DNA of 64,000 bases. It comes from Burkholderiales bacterium. GTDB lineage: Bacteria; Pseudomonadota; Gammaproteobacteria; Burkholderiales; SG8-41. The notes below the pieces were generated by a model. It was not told where the DNA came from. It did no database searches and worked only from the letters and a program-made list of their open reading frames with translations. The first letter of the stretch is position 1. The number at the start of each line of letters is the position of its first letter. Both the position numbers and the translations under genes were made by a program. Below, one piece after another: positions 16,735 to 24,059 of the stretch. The stretch covers positions 1 through 64,000 of the forward strand of contig JAHCAI010000015.1 of assembly GCA_019634975.1 (NCBI GenBank). Direction: 5' to 3'.

Positions 16735-18124
16735 TGCCGTCGATGCGGAACGGGATGTAGAGCGAGTTGCCGCCGCGGCGCACCAGCAGCGCGACGATAC
16801 GCCCTTTCTCGAATCCCCCCATCAGCTGCAGGAACTGCTCGACCGACCTGATGTCCTGGTTGTTCACAGCGAGAATCACGTCGCCGCGCCGCAGTCCTGC
16901 CTGGGCGGCCGCTCCCTGCACGCTGTCGAGCAGCACACCCCCCTCGACCTTCAATTCCTTGCGCTGCGCTTCGCTGAGATCGACAAGCCCCATGCCGAAG
17001 CGTCCTGCCTGCGGCTGCGGCTTGCCGCCGCGTGCCTGGCGCGCTGCGCGTTCGTCCGTCAACTCCGCCACGGTCACCTGCAGGTCGCGTGCCGACTTGC
17101 TGCGCCAGACCTGAATCGCGACACGGCTGCCCGGCTTGGTGCCGCCGACTATGCGCGGCAGGTCCTCGGAGGAATTCACCGGCTTGCCGTCGAAGCGCAG
17201 AATGACGTCCCCGGCCTCGATCCCGGCCTTGTCGGCGGGCCCGCCCTTCTCGACGGAGTTGACCAGGGCACCCTGCGGTTTCGGCAAGCCGAAGCCGTCA
17301 GCCAGTTCGCGGGTCACGGGCTGGATCACCACGCCGATACGCCCCCTCGTGACCTTGCCGGTGGTGCGCAGCTGCTGCGCGATGTCATTGGCAACATCAA
17401 TGGGGATGGCGAAGGATAGGCCCATGAAGCCGCCGGTGCGGCTGTAAATCTGCGAGTTGATGCCCACAACCTCCCCCCGGAGGTTGAACAGCGGGCCGCC
17501 GGAATTACCGGGGTTCACCGCAACGTCGGTCTGGATGAAGGGCACGAAGTTCTCCTGCGGCAGCGAACGCCCCTTCGCGCTGACAATGCCTGCCGTCACG
17601 GTATTCTCGAATCCGAAAGGAGAGCCAATCGCCACGACCCACTCGCCGACCTTGAGCCGGTTGGGATCCCCGAAGCGGACAATGGGCAGACCGCCGGCAT
17701 CGATCTTGATCAGCGCAACGTCGGTGCGCCGGTCGGTGCCCACCACCTTGGCCTTGAATTCGCGCTTGTCCGTGAGCTTGACATTGACCTCGTCGGCACC
17801 GTCGACCACATGCGCATTGGTCAGGATGTAACCGTCCGCGCTGATGATGAAGCCGGATCCCAGCGACTGCGCCTGGAATTCGCGCGGCCCCTGCCCCGGG
17901 TTCGGGTTGTTCGGCATGAAGCGGCGGAAGAATTCGTAGAACGGGTCGTTCTCGTCGAGTTGCGGAAGCTGGCGCGCCAGCGGATTGCGGGACGCTGTCT
18001 GCGTAGTACTGATGTTCACGACGGCAGCCCCCTGCTTTTCCACGAGTTCGGTGAAGTCCGGAAGCTGGGCGGCAGCCTGTACGGGCACAAGAAGGCACAG
18101 GACCAGAGCGAAATACCTGAACAT
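16727..18124 (-). CDS. mucD: Periplasmic serine endoprotease, DegP/MucD family
   Basis: The 465-residue HtrA protease has an N-terminal signal peptide (FRYFALVLCLLVPVQAAAQ), the trypsin-like triad His105 (LTNAHVV), Asp135 (RTDVALIKI) and Ser208 (GNSGGPL), and two PDZ domains (about 255-350 and 365-460). It degrades or refolds misfolded periplasmic proteins. The start ATG at 18124 is chosen because AGGAAAGG lies at good distance upstream; longer starts lack this. It sits last of the rpoE-rseA-rseB-mucD set, the arrangement of algU-mucA-mucB-mucD in Pseudomonas. Confidence 0.95.
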   Translation of the reverse strand: MFRYFALVLCLLVPVQAAAQLPDFTELVEKQGAAVVNISTTQTASRNPLARQLPQLDENDPFYEFFRRFMPNNPNPGQGPREFQAQSLGSGFIISADGYILTNAHVVDGADEVNVKLTDKREFKAKVVGTDRRTDVALIKIDAGGLPIVRFGDPNRLKVGEWVVAIGSPFGFENTVTAGIVSAKGRSLPQENFVPFIQTDVAVNPGNSGGPLFNLRGEVVGINSQIYSRTGGFMGLSFAIPIDVANDIAQQLRTTGKVTRGRIGVVIQPVTRELADGFGLPKPQGALVNSVEKGGPADKAGIEAGDVILRFDGKPVNSSEDLPRIVGGTKPGSRVAIQVWRSKSARDLQVTVAELTDERAARQARGGKPQPQAGRFGMGLVDLSEAQRKELKVEGGVLLDSVQGAAAQAGLRRGDVILAVNNQDIRSVEQFLQLMGGFEKGRIVALLVRRGGNSLYIPFRIDGNG

Positions 18125-18176
18125 GTTCAGCCTTTCCTGAAAATGCATCTGCGATGAGTGGCGTGCTGAAGAGGGC

Positions 18177-19166
18177 TTAGCGCAGCGCGGTGGCCGCCGC
18201 CTTGGGCTCAAGCGAGCGGGCAAACTGGAGCACCGTTTCGGCCGGCGTCTCGCCGAGAATCGTCACCGTGTGGCCGGCGAGCGAATGGCTGTATATGTGC
18301 ATCGCACCCTGGTGCCTGAGGGTCTGTTTCCTCTCCGGCTTGACGCCGGGCTCGATGAATATCGAGACTGCGGCGAGACCGTCGGAATAGACCAGATGCG
18401 AGGCGGTGCCTTTCTTGCCGACCATCGAGCGCCGCAACTCCATCAATTTGCGGAATCCCGCAGGCGGTGACTGGACCACCCACCCGGAGTCCCCGGAATC
18501 GCCGGCAGTGAGCGCGGAACGATCGACCCGCCAATTCTGCTTGACGCTGATCGCCGCGTACCTGGACTGCACCAGTTCGCGCCGGAAAGACCCGCCGATA
18601 TCCAGCGTGGAAAAGGCGAAAGCCTCAAGCGTCTCATTCTTGTCGTTCAGCGTGCGGGCCTGTAGCGGCAGCCCGGTGTTCAACTCGGCGCAGAAACGCC
18701 GTTTGTAGCGCAGGTTATCGTTCGGCATCAGGGTCACCCACTGGCATTCCATGCCTGCAACCCGGTCCCTGCCGCCCTTGACCACGTTGTAATACTGCAC
18801 GATTTCCTGGATCTGCTCGACCCGTACCGGGAACTGGCGCGAGCCCCGTGGATCGATGAGCACCGTCTTGCTGCCGGGCAGATAGCAGGTCACCTGGTCA
18901 TTGTTGCGGATGATTTCCCGGGCCGGCCCGTCCAGGGTCTCGAGCCGCTCCAGCACGCCACCGGCCGGATTCACGAAATGGGCAATGCGCGAGGTCTCGA
19001 TCTGCTTGCCGTGCTGGAACATGAAGGTTCCGGAGTAATTCACTTTCTGGCTGGCTTCAGCCATTTTCTCGAGCATCGCCAGCGCCTCCCGGGACTCGCC
19101 CGCCGCCAGGGACGCGCCTGGCACGAAACCCAGCACGATGATCCACCAGAATTTCATGGACGGCAT
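18177..19166 (-). CDS. rseB: Sigma-E regulatory protein RseB/MucB
   Basis: The 329-residue periplasmic protein binds the anti-sigma factor RseA and protects it from cleavage until envelope stress. A signal peptide (MKFWWIIVLGFVPGASLA) precedes the LolA/LppX-like large domain (YSGTFMFQHG, ETSRIAHF) and the smaller C-terminal domain (SPPAGFRKLMELRR). The first ATG overlaps the rseA stop (TAATG); ATG at 19157 is the alternative. The gene order gives high confidence. Confidence 0.94.
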   Translation of the reverse strand: MPSMKFWWIIVLGFVPGASLAAGESREALAMLEKMAEASQKVNYSGTFMFQHGKQIETSRIAHFVNPAGGVLERLETLDGPAREIIRNNDQVTCYLPGSKTVLIDPRGSRQFPVRVEQIQEIVQYYNVVKGGRDRVAGMECQWVTLMPNDNLRYKRRFCAELNTGLPLQARTLNDKNETLEAFAFSTLDIGGSFRRELVQSRYAAISVKQNWRVDRSALTAGDSGDSGWVVQSPPAGFRKLMELRRSMVGKKGTASHLVYSDGLAAVSIFIEPGVKPERKQTLRHQGAMHIYSHSLAGHTVTILGETPAETVLQFARSLEPKAAATALR

Positions 19167-19678
19167 TAACGCTCGGCAGCAGGCGCCATGGAAATGGTGC
19201 GGATATACGGGGCCACGCCTTGCAGGCTGGTGCTCGGCGATATGCCCTGGTGGGCCAGCAGATATTCGTTCATCTGGCCGTCATTGGGAACGCTGACCAG
19301 CGGCGCCTCGACCTGGACCGGCGCCGGCGCGCGGGCGATTTCCGCCGGCGGGTTGGCAACATTGCTGGAGGAGAATGCCATCCACCCCACGACCGCCACC
19401 GCCGACACCGACGCCGCCGCCGACAGCGCGAACCTCATCGGGGCTCCGGCCCGGCGGCTCCGTGCCGGAGCGAGCACGGTGGGCTCGCGGGAGAGCGCTT
19501 CGGCGACACGGCGCGTGACATCGAGGCTACGCGCACTCTCGCCTCGCATCACGTCGCCGATCAGGTGATAAACGTCCCAGGATTCCCTGGCCTCGGGAGC
19601 ATCCCCGAGCCGCAACAGCGCCTGATGCGCCTCCTGGCCTTCCGCCTCACCGTCCATCAACGCCGATATGTTTTCCAT
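19166..19678 (-). CDS. rseA: Anti-sigma-E factor RseA/MucA
   Basis: The 170-residue membrane-spanning anti-sigma factor has a cytoplasmic N-terminal domain (MENISALMDGEAE, WDVYHLIGDVMRGE) that should bind RpoE, a transmembrane segment near residues 80-105 (RFALSAAASVSAVAVVGWMAF region) and a periplasmic tail for RseB and the site-1 protease. I chose ATG at 19678 because AGGAG lies nine bases upstream; it directly abuts the ATG at 19687, which is too close. The gene begins 2 bp after rpoE. Release of RpoE would involve RseP, encoded at 46.3-47.7 kb. Confidence 0.92.
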   Translation of the reverse strand: MENISALMDGEAEGQEAHQALLRLGDAPEARESWDVYHLIGDVMRGESARSLDVTRRVAEALSREPTVLAPARSRRAGAPMRFALSAAASVSAVAVVGWMAFSSSNVANPPAEIARAPAPVQVEAPLVSVPNDGQMNEYLLAHQGISPSTSLQGVAPYIRTISMAPAAER

Positions 19679-19680
19679 GC

Positions 19681-20280
19681 TCACCATCTCCTGTCCCTGC
19701 CCGTGCCGAGCAAGGGACGCAGTTTCTCCGCCACCGCTTCACGCGCCCGGAAAATCCGGGAGCGTACCGTTCCTACCGGGCACTGCATGACTGTCGCAAT
19801 TTCCTCGTAACTCAGCCCTTCGATCTCGCGCAGGGTAATCGCCGTTCTCAACTCCTCAGGCAACTCCTGAAGGGTTTGGTTCACTGTGTCCCCGACCTGC
19901 CGGCTCATCATCTGGTTTTCCGGCGTGTTGAGGTCCCGCAGCTGCTCGCCTGCCTCGACACTTTCCGCCTCCTCGGCATCGAGCTCGGTGCTGGTGGGGG
20001 CCCGCCGCCCCATGGCCACCAGGTGGTTCTTGGCCGTGTTGATGCCGATCCGGTAGAGCCAGGTGTAGAACGCGCTCTCGCCCCGGAATCCCGGCAGCGC
20101 CCGATAAGCCTTGATGAACGCCTCCTGTGTCACATCCTCGACCTCGCTGGGATCCCGGATGAAGCGCGACAGCAGCCGCCCCAGCTTGCGCTGGTACTTG
20201 CTCACCAGCAGGTCGAAAGCGCGCTTGTCACCCCGCTGAACACGCTCCACCAGCTGCTGATCGACTTCGCGATCACTCAT
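19681..20280 (-). CDS. rpoE: RNA polymerase sigma factor RpoE (sigma-E / AlgU)
   Basis: The 199-residue ECF sigma factor controls the envelope-stress response. It begins MSDREVDQQLVERVQRGDKRAFDLL and has the region 2 signature EDVTQEAFIKAYRALPGFRGESAFYTWLYR (split across residues about 50-80) and region 4 CPVGTVRSRIFRAREA. It is very close to the gammaproteobacterial RpoE/AlgU type. A sigma-E-like promoter lies about 130 bp upstream, so it is probably autoregulated, and the leader carries a GC-rich hairpin. An in-frame ATG at 20316 is less likely. Confidence 0.97.
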   Translation of the reverse strand: MSDREVDQQLVERVQRGDKRAFDLLVSKYQRKLGRLLSRFIRDPSEVEDVTQEAFIKAYRALPGFRGESAFYTWLYRIGINTAKNHLVAMGRRAPTSTELDAEEAESVEAGEQLRDLNTPENQMMSRQVGDTVNQTLQELPEELRTAITLREIEGLSYEEIATVMQCPVGTVRSRIFRAREAVAEKLRPLLGTGRDRRW

Positions 20281-20321
20281 TAATTTGTTATCCGGTCCCT
20301 GATACTGCAGTTTCATCCGCG

Positions 20322-20339
20322 GCCGGCGTAACCGCCGGC
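20322..20339 (-). repeat. Perfect 7-bp hairpin in rpoE leader
   Basis: GCCGGCG (20322-20328) and CGCCGGC (20333-20339) form a perfect stem with a four-base loop, 42-59 bases upstream of the rpoE start. It lies inside the predicted 5' untranslated RNA and has no U-run, so it is not a terminator. A role in translation or RNA stability is possible. Confidence 0.5.
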
Positions 20340-20405
20340 GGAGCAGGCGCCGCAGTATAACTGCCTGAACGGCCGACTGAAACCGGCGATCCGGGAGTTG
20401 AGGTC

Positions 20406-20433
20406 AAAGACAGGCTGCCGGGGCTTAAGTTCA
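20406..20433 (-). promoter_or_regulatory. Candidate sigma-E promoter for rpoE operon
   Basis: The minus strand has TGAACTT (20433-20427), a 15-base spacer and GTCTTT (20411-20406). The E. coli sigma-E consensus is GGAACTT-N15-GTCTAA, so the -35 matches at six of seven bases and the -10 at four of six, with exact spacing. Transcription would start near 20399, leaving a leader of about 120 bases. This predicts autoregulation of rpoE-rseA-rseB-mucD. Confidence 0.7.
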
Positions 20434-20482
20434 CACCGGCGGCATGAAAGCCGTCGGGAAATTCCAGAATGTGGGAAATCGC

Positions 20483-22027
20483 CTAGTCTCCCCCGGGTTC
20501 CCGCCCCTGCCCCCTGCGCTCGAGCACGCGGAATACCGATTCGATGAGCACGGCCAGCACTGCAGCGGGGATGGCGCCGGACAGCATCATCAGCTGGTCA
20601 TTTACCGCCAGTCCGGCAACAATCCGCTCTCCGTATCCTCCGGCACCGACGAATGCCGCAATGGTTGCGGTGCCGACATTGATGACCGCGGCAGTCCTGA
20701 TCCCCGCGAGAATGCCGGGCCAGGCCAGCGGCAACTCGACCAGCCAGAGCAGCTGCCTCCTGTCCAGCCCGAGGGCAAGCCCGGCATCACGCATCGACCT
20801 GCCGACGCCGGCCAGCGCCACCTCGGTCCCGCGAATGACCGGCAACAGCGCATAAAGTGACAATGCAATGATCGCCGGCAACGGACCGATGCGATCCAGC
20901 AAGGCAATCAGGAAAGCCAGCAACGCGAGGCTGGGCACGGTCTGCAGCACACCGGCGCCGGCGAGTATCCAACGGCCCGCCCGTGGCACCCGCTGCGCCA
21001 GCATGCCCAGCGGCACGCCGGCGGCAATGCTGAGCAGCAGCGAAACCAGCACCAGCCGCGCATGCTCAATGGTCAGGCGCAGCAGATCCGGCGCGAACAC
21101 GGCGGCGAGCAGCGACCGGTCACGCGCAGGCGGCTTGGCCTGCTCCAGCCAAGCCCGCGCGGCATCTGAAAAACTCGACCGCTCCAGCTCCACCGCGGCG
21201 TTCAGCTCCCGCATGGCCGCCTCTGAAAGCCGCCCCTGCAGACGTTCAATTGCCGCCCAAGCCTCGGGGTGTCGCGCCGGGAGGTCGAGCCGATAGACCA
21301 GCACGGACTGGTAATCAGGGAAAAAGCGCCTGTCATCCTCCAGCACGCGCAGCCCCAGACGCCGGATCTGGGGATCGGTGGTGTAGGCATCAACGACCTC
21401 GACTTCCCCTCTCGCCAGCGCGGCGTAGGCCAATCCGTGTTCCAGGCCGCGAACGTCGAGTCCGCCGAGCCCGTAGGCCTTGCTCAATGCGGGCCATCCG
21501 TCGCGCCGGTTGAGAAACTCCGGCGACAGACCGAGACGTATATCGGGGAGAGTCTTCAAATCCGAGATACGGCGGATGCCGCGGCCGTCTGCCAGCGGCT
21601 CCAGCATCGCCAGCGCGTAGGCATTGCTGAAGCCGAGGAGCACGCCGGCAGCAAGGCCATGCCCGGACAGCTGTCGGTTCAATTCATCCAGCGACGGCAC
21701 TGCCGGCAAGCCCAACAGCTCCAGCGCAATCGTCCCGGTGTAGTCCGGATATATGTCGATGGCGCCGCTTTTCAGCGCCGCGAACAGGATTGCCGTATTG
21801 CCCAGCCCGGCCCGGTGCTCGACGGCTGTTCGCGATGCACCGGCCGTCTGCGCGACGATCTCACCCAGCACATAGGACTCGGTAAACCGCTTGGATCCGA
21901 CACGAAGCACGTCATCGGCCGCTGCGGCCGCCGCCGCCAGCAGCAGGAGGCCGGCAACCAGGGCATTGACTGCTCCCGTGCATGCCATGCCGCGAACGGG
22001 TTTGCGACTGCCGAAGTGTCGTCTCAT
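20483..22027 (-). CDS. Osmolyte/quaternary-amine ABC transporter, fused substrate-binding and permease protein
   Basis: The 514-residue protein starts with a signal-like hydrophobic segment (about 18-38), then an OpuAC/ProX-type binding domain (about 40-305; VGSKRFTESYVLGEI and DIYPDYTGTI are typical) and a BPD-type permease domain with several membrane segments (about 315-505; EAA-loop-like region near SMRDAGLALGLDRRQLLWLVELPLA). Binding protein and permease are thus one chain, as in some OpuB/OpuC and YehYZ-like systems. Glycine betaine, choline or a related compound is the likely substrate. No ATPase gene is adjacent in the window. ATG at 22027; divergent from the aminotransferase gene. 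Confidence 0.9.
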   Translation of the reverse strand: MRRHFGSRKPVRGMACTGAVNALVAGLLLLAAAAAAADDVLRVGSKRFTESYVLGEIVAQTAGASRTAVEHRAGLGNTAILFAALKSGAIDIYPDYTGTIALELLGLPAVPSLDELNRQLSGHGLAAGVLLGFSNAYALAMLEPLADGRGIRRISDLKTLPDIRLGLSPEFLNRRDGWPALSKAYGLGGLDVRGLEHGLAYAALARGEVEVVDAYTTDPQIRRLGLRVLEDDRRFFPDYQSVLVYRLDLPARHPEAWAAIERLQGRLSEAAMRELNAAVELERSSFSDAARAWLEQAKPPARDRSLLAAVFAPDLLRLTIEHARLVLVSLLLSIAAGVPLGMLAQRVPRAGRWILAGAGVLQTVPSLALLAFLIALLDRIGPLPAIIALSLYALLPVIRGTEVALAGVGRSMRDAGLALGLDRRQLLWLVELPLAWPGILAGIRTAAVINVGTATIAAFVGAGGYGERIVAGLAVNDQLMMLSGAIPAAVLAVLIESVFRVLERRGQGREPGGD

Positions 22028-22112
22028 GGCGCGAAAATGGTAGCATGGCCGGCCGGCACGAAATCCCGCGCAGCCGCAGTCCGAACAACAGTTCTTGCCA
22101 AAGGTTCAAGTC

Positions 22113-23444
22113 ATGACCGCCCGTCCTGCACGCCTCGAATCATTCTGGATGCCCTTCACCGCCAACCGCGCCTTCAAACAGTCCCCGCGCATGCTGGTCG
22201 CGGCCAGGGACATGCACTACACCACTGACGATGGCCGCCAGGTGCTCGACGGCACTGCCGGGTTGTGGTGCGTCAATGCCGGCCACTGCCGGCCGAAAAT
22301 CGTCGAAGCCGTGCAGAAACAGGTGGCGACCATGGACTACAGCCCGGCATTCCAGCTCGGCCATCCCGACGCCTTCCGCGTCGCCGAACGGCTGGCGGCG
22401 CTGGCCCCCGGCGATCTCGACCACGTGTTCTACTGCAACTCCGGTTCGGAAGGCGTGGATACCGCGCTGAAAATCGCGCTCGCCTATCACCGTGCCCGCG
22501 GCGAAGGCCACCGCAATGTGCTGGTCGGCCGCGAACGCGGCTATCACGGCGCCGGTTTCGGCGGCATCTCGGTGGGCGGCATACCCGCCAACCGCAAGGC
22601 CTACGGCAACATGCTGTTCCGTGTCGACCACCTTGCGCACACCCACAACCTGAAGGAGAACGCCTTCAGCCGCGGCCAGCCGGCCTGGGGTGCGCACCTC
22701 GCCGATGAACTGGAGCAGCGCATCATTCCGCTGCATGACGCCAGCAACATCGCCGCCGTCATCGTCGAGCCTCTGGCCGGCTCCACCGGTGTGCTGGTGC
22801 CGCCGAAAGGCTATCTCGAGCGGCTGCGCCAGATCTGCGACAGGCACGGCCTGCTACTGATATTCGACGAGGTCATCACCGGCTTCGGCCGCATCGGACC
22901 CTGCTTCGGCGCCGAGGCCGTCGGCGTCGTTCCCGACATGATGATCGTCGCCAAGGGCCTCACCAACGGCACCGTGCCGATGGGCGCGGTGATCACCCGT
23001 CGCGGCATCTACGACGCCGTGGTCAACAGCGCCCCGCCCGGCATGATCGAACTGTTCCACGGCTACACCTATTCCGGCCATCCTCTGGCCACCGCCGCGG
23101 CGCTTGCCAGCCTCGACACCTTCGAGGAGGAAGGCCTGTTCCAGCGTGCGCAGGAACTGGCCCCCTATTTCGAGGAGGCCGTGCAGTCGCTGCGGGAAAT
23201 GCCGAATGTCATCGACGTGCGCAACATGGGCCTGGTTGCAGGCATCGAACTCGAGCCGCGGCCCGGCGCGCCGACCGCTCGCGCCTTCGAGACCTTCCTC
23301 AAATGCTACGAGAAGGGCGTGCTGATCCGCACCACCGGCGACATCATCGCGCTGTCACCGCCGCTGATCATCAGCAAGGCACAGATCGACGAGCTGGTCG
23401 GCAAGCTCGGCGACGCGCTGCGTGAGGTCGGACGCAATCCCTGA
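22113..23444 (+). CDS. Class III aminotransferase, omega-amino acid/beta-alanine:pyruvate type
   Basis: The 443-residue PLP enzyme has the fold-type I markers CNSGSEGVDTALK (residues 108-120), RERGYHGAGFGG, the cofactor-binding Asp in FDEVITGFGR (about 252) and the Schiff-base Lys281 in VAKGLTNGTVPMG. The start FWMPFTANRAFK resembles omega-amino acid:pyruvate aminotransferases. It would transfer the amino group of beta-alanine or another omega-amine to pyruvate. ATG at 22113 is preferred, with AAAGG nine bases upstream, over an upstream TTG. The next gene follows 17 bp later. Confidence 0.92.
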   Translation: MTARPARLESFWMPFTANRAFKQSPRMLVAARDMHYTTDDGRQVLDGTAGLWCVNAGHCRPKIVEAVQKQVATMDYSPAFQLGHPDAFRVAERLAALAPGDLDHVFYCNSGSEGVDTALKIALAYHRARGEGHRNVLVGRERGYHGAGFGGISVGGIPANRKAYGNMLFRVDHLAHTHNLKENAFSRGQPAWGAHLADELEQRIIPLHDASNIAAVIVEPLAGSTGVLVPPKGYLERLRQICDRHGLLLIFDEVITGFGRIGPCFGAEAVGVVPDMMIVAKGLTNGTVPMGAVITRRGIYDAVVNSAPPGMIELFHGYTYSGHPLATAAALASLDTFEEEGLFQRAQELAPYFEEAVQSLREMPNVIDVRNMGLVAGIELEPRPGAPTARAFETFLKCYEKGVLIRTTGDIIALSPPLIISKAQIDELVGKLGDALREVGRNP

Positions 23445-23461
23445 TGCAAGCCGCTTGACGC

Positions 23462-24016
23462 GTGAGTTTGATTGTTTCGCTGAATTTCTACTATGCGCAC
23501 CCCGGCAATGAAGCCGCGGTGCTGCGCCAGCGCATCAAGGCCTGTGATGTCCGTGCCACCCTCGGCCTGCCGCGCGGGCAAGTCTGCGCCAAAATCGAAG
23601 GCGGCGACGACTGGCCCGATACCTTGTGGCGCCTCGATTTTCCGGACATGACCACCCAGGATGCGGACATGGCCGCGCGCGCAGCCAGTCCCGATTTCGA
23701 GGCTATCCGGATCGGCATGCGCCGGCTCTACCGGCGCTTCGAGCGCCCTCTCTATGAAAGCCTCAAGGATGCCGGGAGCCCGCTCCGGCAAGGCGACCTG
23801 CTGGCCTGGACAGGCCTCTTCTGTGCAGAATCGGCAGCCCCGGCCGTGCGGGAACGCCTCGCAAGTGAAGGGATCAACGCGCTCGAATACCGGTCCGGCG
23901 GCAACAACGTGCCGCGATTCATCATTTGCGGCGGACCATCGATGGACATTGCGGGACTGGACATCCCCGGTGCGCGCATCGAGCGCAGCTCGTGGCGCGT
24001 CGAGTATATCGGGTAA
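23462..24016 (+). CDS. Conserved-looking protein of unknown function, two alpha/beta segments
   Basis: I do not recognise this 184-residue protein with confidence. Residues 1-100 (IVSLNFYYAHPGNEAAVLRQ to RRFERPLYE) have a strand-helix pattern like a dimeric ferredoxin-like barrel. Residues 100-184 hold a second segment with ALEYRSGGNNVPRFIICGG and a C-terminal SWRVEYIG. There is no signal peptide or membrane segment. The start is GTG at 23462, 17 bp after the aminotransferase, so the two are probably co-transcribed. Codon use looks like its neighbours. An AT-rich convergent spacer follows. Confidence 0.75.
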   Translation: MSLIVSLNFYYAHPGNEAAVLRQRIKACDVRATLGLPRGQVCAKIEGGDDWPDTLWRLDFPDMTTQDADMAARAASPDFEAIRIGMRRLYRRFERPLYESLKDAGSPLRQGDLLAWTGLFCAESAAPAVRERLASEGINALEYRSGGNNVPRFIICGGPSMDIAGLDIPGARIERSSWRVEYIG

Positions 24017-24059
24017 ATCATAACAAGTTGTTTATAATCAATAACTTATAAAATATTAC
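24017..24059. other. AT-rich convergent intergenic spacer with imperfect inverted repeat
   Basis: The 43-bp gap between two convergent genes is strikingly AT-rich. It contains AAGTTGTT and AATAACTT arms that can pair with one G-U, around an AT-rich loop. There is no clear U-run, so a bidirectional terminator is only possible. Confidence 0.4.
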
